64,000 bases of DNA, taken from the NCBI GenBank assembly GCA_934590165.1, contig CAKTOO010000014.1:10244-74243 (forward strand). The letters are read 5' to 3'. Each line of letters starts with the position of its first letter. Within the stretch, counting starts at the first letter, position 1. The position numbers were made by a program, and so were the translations under genes. A model generated the notes under the pieces. It had not been told where the DNA came from, made no database searches, and was given only the letters and a program-made list of their open reading frames with translations. This document shows positions 54,521-63,309 of the stretch, piece by piece. The stretch is from an uncultured Dysosmobacter sp. (lineage in GTDB: Bacteria > Bacillota > Clostridia > Oscillospirales > Oscillospiraceae).

Positions 54521-55387
54521 ATGTATCCACGGAAGATCGCGATCCTGACAGATTCCTGCGCCGACCTGTCTCCCCAGATGGCGGAGGAGAACCATATTTT
54601 CGTGGTCCCTCTGCGCATTTTATGTGCCGACGGGGAATACCTGGACGGCGTGAATATCCGGGGCGCGGATGTTTACCGGCGCCTGCGGGCGGGAGAACTG
54701 CCCCAGACCTCCCTGCCTGCAACGGAGGAGATCTTGAAGTTACTGACCCGTATTCATGAGGAAGGCTATGATGGAGTGATCGCTGTCATGCTCTCCGGCG
54801 GCCTGTCCGGCACCTATAATCTGCTGCGGCTGGTGGCGGAGGAGTGCCGGGGCAAGCTGGAGGTCCGGGCCTTTGACTCCGTCAGCGCCTCCCTGGGCCT
54901 GGGCATGACGGTGTTGCAATTGGCGGAGGACATCCGGAACGGTATGGACTGGGAGGAATTGACGGAGCGGCGGGTGCCCCAGCTCATTGCCGGGACCCAT
55001 CCCTTTTTCTCCGTGGATACCCTGGAATATCTGCAAAAAGGCGGGCGCATCGGCAAAGTTACCGCCACGGCGGGGATGCTGCTGCAGATCAAGCCACTCC
55101 TCACCTTTGCCGAGGATGGTCAACTGACCTCCGTGGCCAAGGTCCGGGGGAGAAATCAGGTGGCGGATAAGCTGGTGGACCTGACGGTGAAGGCCTGCGG
55201 CGGCCACAAGCGGTACAATCTGGCGGTCGCCAACGGTGGCGCCCCGGAGGGCATGGCGCTGGTGCGCCAAAAGCTGACGGAGGCTCTGCCGGACTACGAC
55301 CACATCTGGGAGGGCGAGATCGACGGCACCCTCAGCGTCTACATCGGCGACGGCGTGCTGGGCGCCGCTGTCCAGGTGCTGGACTGA
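54521..55387 (+). CDS. DegV family fatty-acid-binding protein
   Basis: 288 residues. DegV/FakB proteins hold a fatty acid for the FakA kinase, or bind other lipids. Pattern: IAILTDSCADLSPQ, VPLRI, SLPATEEIL, AVMLSGGLSGTYN, VRAFDSVSASLGLG, FFSVDTLEYLQKGGRIG, TSVAKVRGRNQ. The usual TSQP motif reads TSLPA here. Single gene with its own terminator. The start is ATG 54521. Confidence 0.92.
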   Translation: MYPRKIAILTDSCADLSPQMAEENHIFVVPLRILCADGEYLDGVNIRGADVYRRLRAGELPQTSLPATEEILKLLTRIHEEGYDGVIAVMLSGGLSGTYNLLRLVAEECRGKLEVRAFDSVSASLGLGMTVLQLAEDIRNGMDWEELTERRVPQLIAGTHPFFSVDTLEYLQKGGRIGKVTATAGMLLQIKPLLTFAEDGQLTSVAKVRGRNQVADKLVDLTVKACGGHKRYNLAVANGGAPEGMALVRQKLTEALPDYDHIWEGEIDGTLSVYIGDGVLGAAVQVLD

Positions 55388-55398
55388 AGGAAACAAAA

Positions 55399-55433
55399 AA
55401 GCAGCCTGCGTTCCATGGGAACGCAGGCTGCTT
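55399..55433. terminator. Bidirectional terminator after the DegV gene
   Basis: AAGCAGCCTGCGTTCC and GGAACGCAGGCTGCTT form a perfect 16-bp stem around ATG, with an A-run upstream serving the convergent amidohydrolase gene. Confidence 0.88.
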
Positions 55434-55435
55434 GC

Positions 55436-56791
55436 TTATCTGGACAGGTATTCCCGGCAGCACCGGCGGGCCTGTTCCGCTGTGGAAACCTCGTCGATGG
55501 TGACGAGATGTCCCTCTTTCACGGTGATTTTTCCGGCCACCACGGTGTAATCCACCGGGCCCCGGAGGCCAACGGTGGCCAGCACATCGGCGGGACTGTA
55601 CTCGCCGCCCACCAGCTCCAGCCGGCGGGAATCCACCAGGAAGAAGTCGGCGCACTTGCCTACCTCCAAGGAGCCGATGTCCTCCCGGCCCAGCAGTCGG
55701 GCGCTGCCCCGGGTGGCCATTTTCAGCACCTGGTAGCCGGAGGGGGCCGCCTTGCTGGAGTGGAGCCGGTGGAGAAGGTAGCACACCCGCAGCTCCTCCA
55801 GCAGGGAAGAACCGTCGTTGCTGGCGGAGCCGTCCACCGCCAGGCCCACGGGGACTCCCAGGGCCAGCATCTCCGGTATCCGGGCCACGCCGGAAGAGAG
55901 CTTCATGTTGGAGATGGGACAGTGGGCCACGCCGGTGCCGGTACGGGCCAGTTCCCGCAGCTCTTCATCATTGAAGTGGATGCCGTGGGCATACCACACA
56001 TCCGGCCCGGTCCAGCCCAGGGAGGCCATGAACTCCAGGGGGCGGACACCGTGGTGGGTCAGCATATAGGCTTCCTCGTCCTTTGTCTCGCACAGGTGGG
56101 TGTGCAGGCGGACACCGTACTGCCGGGCCAGAAGGGCGCTTTGCCGCAGCAGCTCGGCACTGACGGAGAAGGGAGAACAGGGGGCCAGGGCGATTTGGCG
56201 CATGGAGCCGGGGCGGGGATCGTGGTAGGCCTCGATGATGCGGGCGGAATCCCGCATGATCTCGTCCACCGTCTGGACCACGCTGTCCGGCGGCAGTCCG
56301 CCATCCTTTTTGGAGAGGTCCATGCTGCCCCGGGAGGCGAACATCCGGATGCCCAGTTCCTCCGCCGCGGCCAGCTGGGCGCCGATGAGGTCGCCGGCAT
56401 GGGCGGGAAAGACGTAATGGTGGTCAAAGCAGGTGGTGCAGCCGTGCTTCATCAGCTCGCCCATACCTGTCAGGGAGGACAGGCGGATGATGGTTTCATC
56501 CAACCTCTTCCAAATTTCATACAGGGTGGTGAGCCAGTCGAACAGCTCCATATTCTGCACCTGGGGCAGATTTCTGGAAAACACCTGGTACAGGTGGTGA
56601 TGGGTGTTGACCAGACCCGGATAGCACCAGAAATGACTGCCGTCCAGCACCGCGTCGGCCCGCTGGGGCAGGTCCGGCCCCAGCGCCCGGATGAAGCCGT
56701 CCTCGCAATAGAGATCGACTCCGGACAGCACCCGGTCTTCCTGGTCACAGGTGATGATGCTTTGCAGGTTTTTTACCAGTAAAGAGCGCAT
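55436..56791 (-). CDS. Amidohydrolase, 8-oxoguanine deaminase-like
   Basis: 451 residues of the metal-dependent amidohydrolase superfamily (TrzN/AtzB/SsnA-like). The metal site PGLVNTHHHLYQ, the later ligands in VRLHTHLCE and WYAHGIHF, and GLAVDGSASNDGSSLLEE are all present, as is ITVKEGHLVTID. The N-terminal and C-terminal beta-sandwich parts frame the barrel. The pattern HHHLYQ with VDGSASND is that of 8-oxoguanine or guanine-type deaminases, so a purine salvage role is likely. It is a single gene. Confidence 0.87.
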   Translation of the reverse strand: MRSLLVKNLQSIITCDQEDRVLSGVDLYCEDGFIRALGPDLPQRADAVLDGSHFWCYPGLVNTHHHLYQVFSRNLPQVQNMELFDWLTTLYEIWKRLDETIIRLSSLTGMGELMKHGCTTCFDHHYVFPAHAGDLIGAQLAAAEELGIRMFASRGSMDLSKKDGGLPPDSVVQTVDEIMRDSARIIEAYHDPRPGSMRQIALAPCSPFSVSAELLRQSALLARQYGVRLHTHLCETKDEEAYMLTHHGVRPLEFMASLGWTGPDVWYAHGIHFNDEELRELARTGTGVAHCPISNMKLSSGVARIPEMLALGVPVGLAVDGSASNDGSSLLEELRVCYLLHRLHSSKAAPSGYQVLKMATRGSARLLGREDIGSLEVGKCADFFLVDSRRLELVGGEYSPADVLATVGLRGPVDYTVVAGKITVKEGHLVTIDEVSTAEQARRCCREYLSR

Positions 56792-56951
56792 GAAAGCTCC
56801 CCCTTTCAGACAATAGTATACGATAGATGGACACCTGGGTCAACTTTTTTGTATATCCTGCCGAAAACGCCTTGCGAAATGGAAAAGAGTGTGATATGGT
56901 CTAATTGTACCTGAATTGTCTGCGGGAAGCGGACAATCTGGAGGAAAGGAA

Positions 56952-57629
56952 ATGAGAGACATGCTGGATATTTTCGACATTCTGGGGCCTGTGATGGTGG
57001 GGCCCTCCAGTTCCCACACGGCGGGAGCCGTCCGCATCGGAAACATGGCACGGGCTCTGCTGGGCAGCCAGCCGGTGAAGGCGGATATCGCTCTCCATGG
57101 CTCCTTCGCGGAGACCGGACAAGGACATGGCACCGACAAGGCTCTGGTGGCGGGCCTGCTGGGTATGCGGCCGGACAACCTGGATATTCCCCGCAGCTTT
57201 GAGATCGCCGCGGAACAGGGCATGGAGTTCCATATCCACCCCGTGCAGCTGCGGGACGCCCATCCCAACACCGCCGTTTTGCAGGTGGAGGATGCCAATG
57301 GCAAGCAGATGACAGTCCAGGGCGTTTCCATCGGCGGCGGACGCATTCGCGTGGACAAGATCAATGGCGTGGATGTGAACTTTACCGGCGCCTATAATAC
57401 TCTGGTAGTCCGCCACCAGGATGTGGCCGGCGAGCTGTCCCGCATTACCAACGAACTGGCGGTGGGCGGCGTGAATATTGCCAACATGAGCCTTTGCCGC
57501 AACCGGAGGGGCGGCGATGTGCTGACCATCATTGAGACGGATCAGAAGCTGCAAGCCGACGTGGTGAAGCGGATCAGTACGCTCTATGCCGTGCACGACG
57601 TCACCTATTATGAAAAGGAGGACGTGTAA
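56952..57629 (+). CDS. sdaAB: L-serine dehydratase, iron-sulfur-dependent, beta subunit
   Basis: 225 residues. ILGPVMVGPSSSHTAGAVRIGNMAR is the family signature; the C-terminal half (YNTLVVRHQDVAGELSRITNEL) is an ACT regulatory domain that can bind serine. With the alpha subunit it converts L-serine to pyruvate and ammonia. ATG 56952 follows AGGAAAGGAA; the upstream in-frame GTG is less likely. Its stop is two bases before the next start. Confidence 0.95.
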   Translation: MRDMLDIFDILGPVMVGPSSSHTAGAVRIGNMARALLGSQPVKADIALHGSFAETGQGHGTDKALVAGLLGMRPDNLDIPRSFEIAAEQGMEFHIHPVQLRDAHPNTAVLQVEDANGKQMTVQGVSIGGGRIRVDKINGVDVNFTGAYNTLVVRHQDVAGELSRITNELAVGGVNIANMSLCRNRRGGDVLTIIETDQKLQADVVKRISTLYAVHDVTYYEKEDV

Positions 57630-57631
57630 TC

Positions 57632-58510
57632 ATGGCACTGGAATCCATGCAGGAGATCTTTGATGCGATTGAAAAAACGAACCAGCCATTCTGGCGTGTG
57701 GTCCTGGCCACGGATATGGAGGAGCGGGAAGTGACCGAGGCGGCTTCCATGGAGCGGATGCGCTTTACCTGGCAGGCAATGCTGGACTCTGTAGAAAGCT
57801 ACCAGGGCGAACGCCGGTCCGTCAGCGGCCTGGTGGGCGGCGACGGTGCCCGGGTGCGGGACTATGCCGCCAAGGAGAAGACCCTCAGTGGTGAGTATCT
57901 GACGGAGGTCATTGCCACCGCCCTCAGCGTGGGCGAGTCCAACGCCTGTATGTGCAAGATCGTGGCGGCTCCCACCGCCGGCGCCTGCGGCGTACTGCCC
58001 GCAGTGCTGGTGCCCCTGTACAAGCAGGGCAATATCGAGGAGGAGGACATCCTCAAGGCGCTGTATGTGGCCTCCGGCATCGGCGCGGTCATTGCCTTCC
58101 GGGCCTGCATCGCCGGCGCCGCCGGCGGCTGCCAGGCGGAGATCGGCTCCGCCTCCGCCATGGCGGCGGGCGCGCTGACGGCCCTCCGGGGCGGTGACGC
58201 GGACCAGATCGGCAACGCCGTGGCCATGGCGCTGAAAAACCTCATGGGCCTGGTGTGCGACCCTGTGGCGGGCCTGGTGGAGGTGCCCTGCGTGAAGCGC
58301 AACGTGGTGGGTGCCGTCAACGCCATCAGCTGTGCCGACATGGCCCTGGCCGGTGTGACCAGCCGTATCCCCGTGGACCAGGTCATTGACTGTATGGGCG
58401 ATGTGGGCCGGCGTATGCCGGTGGAGTTCCGGGAGACCGCTCTGGGCGGTCTGGCCGTGACGCCCTTCGGCCAGTCCGTGAAGGAGAAAATGCTCAAGGG
58501 CGAGCTGTGA
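57632..58510 (+). CDS. sdaAA: L-serine dehydratase, iron-sulfur-dependent, alpha subunit
   Basis: 292 residues. It carries the [4Fe-4S] cluster; cysteines are in PTAGACGVLPA, GAAGGCQAEIGSA and LVCDPVAGLVEVPC. The oxygen-labile enzyme deaminates serine to pyruvate, a key route in anaerobes. A strong AAAGGAGG inside the end of sdaAB serves its ATG. It ends before a perfect terminator. Confidence 0.96.
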   Translation: MALESMQEIFDAIEKTNQPFWRVVLATDMEEREVTEAASMERMRFTWQAMLDSVESYQGERRSVSGLVGGDGARVRDYAAKEKTLSGEYLTEVIATALSVGESNACMCKIVAAPTAGACGVLPAVLVPLYKQGNIEEEDILKALYVASGIGAVIAFRACIAGAAGGCQAEIGSASAMAAGALTALRGGDADQIGNAVAMALKNLMGLVCDPVAGLVEVPCVKRNVVGAVNAISCADMALAGVTSRIPVDQVIDCMGDVGRRMPVEFRETALGGLAVTPFGQSVKEKMLKGEL

Positions 58511-58511
58511 T

Positions 58512-58552
58512 ACATAAAAAGGACCGCCGTTTCACGGCGGTCCTTTTTATGT
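58512..58552. terminator. Bidirectional terminator between sdaAA and the symporter gene
   Basis: A perfect 18-bp stem (58512-58529 with 58535-58552) around TTTCA, with core GGACCGCCG / CGGCGGTCC and A5/T5 arms. Confidence 0.92.
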
Positions 58553-58564
58553 CTGCTAGAAATA

Positions 58565-59824
58565 TTACTGCTTGGCGGCCAGAGCCTTCTGCAACCAATC
58601 CTTGCCGTCCACGAAACGGGAGACGATGTAGGAGACCACATAGTCGCCGGCGGAGTTGATCATGGTGGCGGGGGGGTCCACCAGGTTGCCGATGGCCACC
58701 AGGATGGGGAAAGCCACCTCGATCTGCTCGGGGAAGAAGATGGAGCAGATGATGTACTCGCCGATATAGCCGCCGCCGGGGACGCCGCTCATGCCCACGG
58801 AGGACAGTACGGCCACCAGAACCACGGGGATCAGCGTTTCGAAGCCCAAAGGCTGACCAAACACGCCCAGCACGAAGGCAATCTTCAGTACGCAGGAGAA
58901 GCAGGAGCCGTCCATGTGCATGGTGGCGCCCAGAGGCAGCACCATGTCGCTGACGTCCTTGGAGATGCCGGTCTCGGCGGCCACTTCCATGTTGGTGGGA
59001 ATGGTGGCCACAGAGGAGCAGGTGCCCAGGGACACCACGGCGGGACGGGTGATGTGCTGGAACATGGTCTTGACGGCACCCTTGCCACCGCCAAAGCGGG
59101 CGAACAGGGGCCAAGCGGTGAAGATGTACACGAAGCACAGGGGATAGTACAGCAGCAGGGCGCGGCCGTAGGTCACGGTGACCTGGGGACCATAGGTGGC
59201 GACCAGGTCGGCGAAAATGGCAAAGAAGGCGATGGGGGCATAGTAGGTGACGATCTTCACGAACTTCAGCATGACATTGGTCAGGTCCTCCAGGAATTTG
59301 CCCACCAGGGAGTCCTTGCCGCCGTTCAGGTTTACGGCGAAGCCGAACAGCAGGGAGAACACGATCAGGGGCAGCATGGCCCGGCGGGTCAGCAGGCCCA
59401 CAAAATCGCTGGCGGTGAAGAAGTTGACGATCATGTCAGCCATGGAGGCGTACTCGCCCATCTCCTCGGAGGGCAGCTCAGTCCAGGCGGTCAGAACGGG
59501 AGGGAAGATCTTCACCAGCACGAACATGATGACGGCGGCGATGGCACCGGTCACCACGAAAGTGGCTACGGTGACGCCCATGATCTTGCCGGCACGCTTG
59601 CGGCTCTCCATATTGGCCACGGCGCCGGAGATGGAGGCAAACACCAGAGGCACTACGATGCAGAACATCATGTTGATGAACACGGTGCCCAGGGGCTTCA
59701 GGATGGTGGCGCCGGCACTGGCGTCGGTGACAGGCCAGAACCAGCCCACGATGGCGCCCAGCACCATGGCGCCGATCATAATGGCCATGAAGCGGTAGTT
59801 TTTCGCGACAGATTTTGCTTCCAT
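58565..59824 (-). CDS. Dicarboxylate/amino acid:cation symporter (DAACS family)
   Basis: 419 residues of the GltP/SstT/DctA family with eight helices and two re-entrant loops. The serine-rich loop VVSLGTCSSVATIPTNMEVA and GATMHMDGSCFSC (cation site) are clear, with GVPGGGYIGEY near the end. It takes up glutamate, aspartate, serine or a dicarboxylate with sodium or protons. AGGAGG selects ATG 59824. It follows dapF by 33 bases on the same strand, so the two form an operon. Confidence 0.92.
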   Translation of the reverse strand: MEAKSVAKNYRFMAIMIGAMVLGAIVGWFWPVTDASAGATILKPLGTVFINMMFCIVVPLVFASISGAVANMESRKRAGKIMGVTVATFVVTGAIAAVIMFVLVKIFPPVLTAWTELPSEEMGEYASMADMIVNFFTASDFVGLLTRRAMLPLIVFSLLFGFAVNLNGGKDSLVGKFLEDLTNVMLKFVKIVTYYAPIAFFAIFADLVATYGPQVTVTYGRALLLYYPLCFVYIFTAWPLFARFGGGKGAVKTMFQHITRPAVVSLGTCSSVATIPTNMEVAAETGISKDVSDMVLPLGATMHMDGSCFSCVLKIAFVLGVFGQPLGFETLIPVVLVAVLSSVGMSGVPGGGYIGEYIICSIFFPEQIEVAFPILVAIGNLVDPPATMINSAGDYVVSYIVSRFVDGKDWLQKALAAKQ

Positions 59825-59857
59825 ATACATTCCTCCTAATTTTTACACACAGGGGAG

Positions 59858-60703
59858 TTATTTTGCAAGGAAAAGGTCCTCGTCTGTGACCTCGCCTTTA
59901 CAAACGATGTTGGTGGGGCCTGTCAGGTACAGGTCCCGGATGGCGGAACCTTCCCGGACGGTGTCGATGATGAGGCGGCCCCCGGCCATATCCACCTGCA
60001 CATCGTGGCCGCTGACCTTGCCCTGGAGAGTCAGGACCGTGACCAGAGAGCCGGTTCCGGTGCCGCAGGCGTAGGTAAAGTCCTCCACGCCCCGCTCAAA
60101 GGTCCGCTCATACACGGTGTCCTCGCCGGTGAGCTCATAGAAGTTCACATTGGCGCCCTTGGGGAAGGCGGGATGCCAGCGGAGCTTCCGTCCCAGTTCC
60201 CGCAGCTCGTTTTCATCGGCGTTTTTCAAATCGTGATACGGAACCACCGCGTGCGGAAGGCCGGGATTGCCCAGCTCCACATAGGAGCAGGCATACCGGA
60301 CGCCGTCCACTTCCACGGGATGGTCCAGCCGAACAGTGGTGGGGTCGTTGAGGCGGATCTTGTACAGGCGGGAACTGATGCGCTGTCCGGTGACGATGCC
60401 CGCCGTAGTCTCAATGGTCTGGGTCTCGCTGGCCAAGCCGTTTTCGTAGCCGTAGCGGCAGATGCAGCGGGCGCCGTTGCCGCACATCTCACCCATGCTG
60501 CCGTCGGCGTTGTAAAACCGCATTTTGTAGTCGCCGCCCTGGTCGGGGGCGTCCACCACCATCAGCCCGTCGGCGCCGATGGACAGGTGCCGCTCACAGA
60601 GGGTGCGGGCCACCTGGGGCAGGTCTTCCACGTTCAGGTGCTCCTCCAGGTTGTTCAGCACCACAAAATCATTGCCGGCGCCATTCATTTTCCAAAATTT
60701 CAA
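59858..60703 (-). CDS. dapF: Diaminopimelate epimerase
   Basis: 281 residues. It interconverts LL- and meso-diaminopimelate for lysine and peptidoglycan synthesis. The two catalytic cysteines are in EMCGNGARC (about residue 73) and TYACGTGTGS (about residue 214), and the opening KFWKMNGAGNDFVVLNN is canonical. GGAGGTGG precedes the ATG. It heads an operon with a DAACS symporter and lies divergent from a TetR gene, an unusual setting for a cell-wall gene, so related racemase roles are possible. Confidence 0.93.
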   Translation of the reverse strand: MKFWKMNGAGNDFVVLNNLEEHLNVEDLPQVARTLCERHLSIGADGLMVVDAPDQGGDYKMRFYNADGSMGEMCGNGARCICRYGYENGLASETQTIETTAGIVTGQRISSRLYKIRLNDPTTVRLDHPVEVDGVRYACSYVELGNPGLPHAVVPYHDLKNADENELRELGRKLRWHPAFPKGANVNFYELTGEDTVYERTFERGVEDFTYACGTGTGSLVTVLTLQGKVSGHDVQVDMAGGRLIIDTVREGSAIRDLYLTGPTNIVCKGEVTDEDLFLAK

Positions 60704-60735
60704 GTGCCGTCCACCTCCAAGGATATATTTCCTGT

Positions 60736-60765
60736 ATTATAACAGTGCACAATTGCAAAGTACAA
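60736..60765 (-). promoter_or_regulatory. Promoter of dapF
   Basis: On the minus strand TTGTAC (60765-60760) and TATAAT (60741-60736), 18 bases apart. One arm of the inverted repeat 60747-60798 lies between these boxes. Confidence 0.72.
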
Positions 60766-60798
60766 TGGATAATGTGCTAAAAAACTTGCAAATTGTGC
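60747..60798. promoter_or_regulatory. 15-bp inverted repeat, candidate operator
   Basis: GCACAATTGCAAAGT (60747-60761) and ACTTGCAAATTGTGC (60784-60798) are near-perfect inverted copies with a 22-base spacer. The repeat overlaps the dapF promoter and lies upstream of the tetR promoter. A TetR-type or other regulator may bind here. Confidence 0.6.
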
Positions 60799-60824
60799 GA
60801 AAGAGATTGGCGGATTGGATTGAT

Positions 60825-60853
60825 TTGCAGAATATTTTGAAATATGGTATGCT
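60825..60853 (+). promoter_or_regulatory. Promoter of the TetR gene with small palindrome
   Basis: TTGCAG (60825-60830) and TATGCT (60848-60853) with 17-base spacing. ATATTT-TG-AAATAT (60832-60845) lies between the boxes and may be an autoregulatory site. Confidence 0.6.
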
Positions 60854-60879
60854 GAAGCGGAAAAGGGGGGCTGACGGAT

Positions 60880-61464
60880 ATGCCGAGAAAAAACGCCAGA
60901 AATACCAAAGGGCGCATCATTTCCGCCGCGTGGAGACTGTTTTATGATCAGGGCTATGAAGACACAACCGTGGAGGATATCGTCTTTGAATCCGAGACCT
61001 CCAAGGGCTCCTTTTACCACTATTTCGACGGAAAGGACGCGCTGCTGGGGACGCTGGCCTATGTGTTTGATGAGAAATACGAGGAGCTGATGGAGACCAT
61101 GGACCCGTCCATGACCGCCATGGAAAAACTCATCTACCTGAATCACGAGCTGTTTGCCATGATCGACGGCGGCATTTCCATGGACCTCTTGGCCCGACTG
61201 CTGTCCACCCAGCTGCTGACGAGGGGGGAAAAGCACCTGCTGGACCGGAACCGCACGTATTTCAAGCTCCTGCGGCAGATCATCTCCCAGGGACAGAAGG
61301 ATGGCCAGCTGCGGGCGGACCGTACCGTCAATGAGATCGTGAAGGCCTACGCCCTGTGGGAACGGGCGCTGATGTACGACTGGTGCCTTTCCGGCGGTGA
61401 GTATTCCCTGGTGGCGTACACGGACAGTGTGACGCCCATGTTCCTGCAAAGCTATGGAGCTTGA
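60880..61464 (+). CDS. TetR family transcriptional regulator
   Basis: 194 residues. The N-terminal helix-turn-helix is typical: RIISAAWRLFYDQGYEDTTVEDIV, then SKGSFYHYFDGKDALL. The C-terminal ligand domain has no clear subfamily. It is divergent from dapF and the DAACS symporter and 200 bases upstream of putP, so one or both may be its targets. Confidence 0.92.
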   Translation: MPRKNARNTKGRIISAAWRLFYDQGYEDTTVEDIVFESETSKGSFYHYFDGKDALLGTLAYVFDEKYEELMETMDPSMTAMEKLIYLNHELFAMIDGGISMDLLARLLSTQLLTRGEKHLLDRNRTYFKLLRQIISQGQKDGQLRADRTVNEIVKAYALWERALMYDWCLSGGEYSLVAYTDSVTPMFLQSYGA

Positions 61465-61556
61465 AAAATATCATAGAATTTGACTGGAGATGGTTTTATA
61501 TAATTATCTATTTTTAAAATGCTGAAATATCATAAAAAAACGGAGAAATTATTAAG

Positions 61557-61584
61557 CGGAGTATAGAATATATTCTATACTCCG
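61557..61584. promoter_or_regulatory. Perfect 28-bp palindrome upstream of putP
   Basis: CGGAGTATAGAAT-AT-ATTCTATACTCCG (arms 13 bp). It ends eight bases before the putative -35 box of putP, a usual place for an activator. It could also act as a weak terminator for the TetR gene, but no U-tract follows. Confidence 0.75.
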
Positions 61585-61591
61585 TTCTGTA

Positions 61592-61620
61592 TTTCATTCT
61601 ATATATAAGTGTGGTATGAT
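61592..61620 (+). promoter_or_regulatory. Promoter of putP
   Basis: TTTCAT (61592-61597) and an extended -10 TGGTATGAT (TATGAT at 61615-61620), 17 bases apart. The weak -35 fits a need for activation. Confidence 0.55.
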
Positions 61621-61671
61621 AGGGCCCATGATTACAAAAGGGAGGAAATCTTCCCGAAAAGGAGAAGAAAA

Positions 61672-63204
61672 ATGACTGGTTCACAAATCTGCATCATGGC
61701 GACGATCATCCTGTATCTGTGCTTTGTGATTTTCACGGGCGTGATGATCGGCCGCCGTTCCAAAAAGAGCGCGGAGGGCTTTTACCTGGGCGGCCGCGGC
61801 ATGGGCCCCCTGGTCACGGCTATGAGTGCCGAGGCCTCTGACATGAGCTCTTGGCTTCTGATGGGCCTGCCCGGCCTTGCTTACCTCAGCGGCGTGGCGG
61901 ATGCCGGCTGGACGGCCATCGGCCTTGCTGTGGGTACTTACCTGAACTTCCTGCTGGTTGCCCAAAAAATCCGCCGGTATTCCGTGCGGCTGGACGCCAT
62001 CACCATCCCCTCGTTCATCTCCAAGCGCTATGGGGAGAAAAAGCCTGTGATCATGTGCATTGCATCCCTCATCATCCTGATCTTCTTTGTGCCCTATGTG
62101 GCCTCCGGCCTGGCCGCCATCGGCAAGCTGTTCAACAGCCTGTTTGGCTGGAACTACCTGCTGGCTGTGGCTATCGGCACGCTGGTCATCATCAGCTATA
62201 CCTCTGTGGGCGGCTTTAGCGCTGTGGCTACCATGGACTTGATCCAGTCCATCATCATGACCTGTGCCCTCGTTGTCATCACAGCCTTTGGTATTTACCA
62301 GGCCGGCGGAGTGGGTGCTGTTATGGATAATGTCCGGCAGCTGCCCGGCTACCTGAGCTTTGTACAGACCCACGATGCCGCCACCGGCGCTGCCGCGCCG
62401 TATGGCCTGGTGACCATCGTCTCCACCTTGGCCTGGGGCCTGGGGTATTTTGGAATGCCCCACATCCTGGTACGCTTCATGGCCATTCGGGACGAAAATG
62501 AGCTGAAGCTCTCCCGTCGTATTGCCTCTGTGTGGGTGGTCATCTCCATGGGCATTGCCATCTGCATCGGCATGATCGGCTACGGCGTGTCCAAAGCTGG
62601 CCGTATCCCCGTTCTGGAGGGCAGCGCCTCTGAGACCGTGATCGTCAAAATCGCGGACCTGCTTTCCTCCTATGGCATGATTCCCGCTGTTATTGCCGGA
62701 CTTATTTTGGCCGGTATCCTGGCTGCCACCATGTCCACGGCGGATTCCCAGCTGCTTTCCGCGGCCTCCGCGTTTTCGGAGAATATGCTGCAAGACGTGT
62801 TCGGTGTGAAAATGACGGCCAAACAGACCATGCTGGTGGCCCGCCTTACCGTCATCGTCATTGCTGTGATTGCCGCGTTTTTGGCAACGGACCCCAACAG
62901 CAGCGTGTTCCAAATCGTGTCCTTCGCCTGGGCTGGCTTCGGCGCGACGTTTGGCCCTGCGGTCCTCTTTGCCCTGTTCTGGAAGCGCAGCAACCGGCAG
63001 GGTATTCTGGCCGGCTTGGTAGCGGGCGGCATTATGGTGTTTGTTTGGAAGTTCTGCGTGCGTCCAATCGGCGGCGTGTGGAACGTTTACGAGCTGTTGC
63101 CTGCGTTCATCGTGGCGTCCGTCGCCATCATTGTGGTCAGCCTGCTCACGCCGGAACCCGAGAAAGAAATCGTGGAAATCTTTAACGAGGTTAATGCACA
63201 GTAA
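61672..63204 (+). CDS. putP: Sodium/proline symporter
   Basis: 510 residues of the sodium:solute symporter family with 13 helices. GRRSKKSAEGFYLGGRGMGPLVTAMSAEASDMSSWLLMGLPG is the PutP core near residue 25-65, and YFGMPHILVRFMAI with AATMSTADSQLLSAAS are also diagnostic. It imports proline with sodium. AAAAGGAG precedes ATG 61672. The upstream 28-bp palindrome is a likely control site. Confidence 0.93.
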   Translation: MTGSQICIMATIILYLCFVIFTGVMIGRRSKKSAEGFYLGGRGMGPLVTAMSAEASDMSSWLLMGLPGLAYLSGVADAGWTAIGLAVGTYLNFLLVAQKIRRYSVRLDAITIPSFISKRYGEKKPVIMCIASLIILIFFVPYVASGLAAIGKLFNSLFGWNYLLAVAIGTLVIISYTSVGGFSAVATMDLIQSIIMTCALVVITAFGIYQAGGVGAVMDNVRQLPGYLSFVQTHDAATGAAAPYGLVTIVSTLAWGLGYFGMPHILVRFMAIRDENELKLSRRIASVWVVISMGIAICIGMIGYGVSKAGRIPVLEGSASETVIVKIADLLSSYGMIPAVIAGLILAGILAATMSTADSQLLSAASAFSENMLQDVFGVKMTAKQTMLVARLTVIVIAVIAAFLATDPNSSVFQIVSFAWAGFGATFGPAVLFALFWKRSNRQGILAGLVAGGIMVFVWKFCVRPIGGVWNVYELLPAFIVASVAIIVVSLLTPEPEKEIVEIFNEVNAQ

Positions 63205-63220
63205 AAACATACCTTATTAA

Positions 63221-63258
63221 AATATCAGCCGGGGATTTTCCACGGCTGATATTTTTTT
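63221..63258 (+). terminator. Terminator after putP
   Basis: AATATCAGCCG and CGGCTGATATT pair perfectly around GGGATTTTCCA, followed by a run of T. Confidence 0.9.
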
Positions 63259-63309
63259 GGCGGCTTGAAGCCAAATAAACCCCCGGTTCTACCAGGGAAA
63301 AAAGAACTT

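Noticed and set aside
61681..63210. 509-codon minus-strand frame opposite putP
   Set aside because: Shadow of a membrane protein gene; low-complexity composition.
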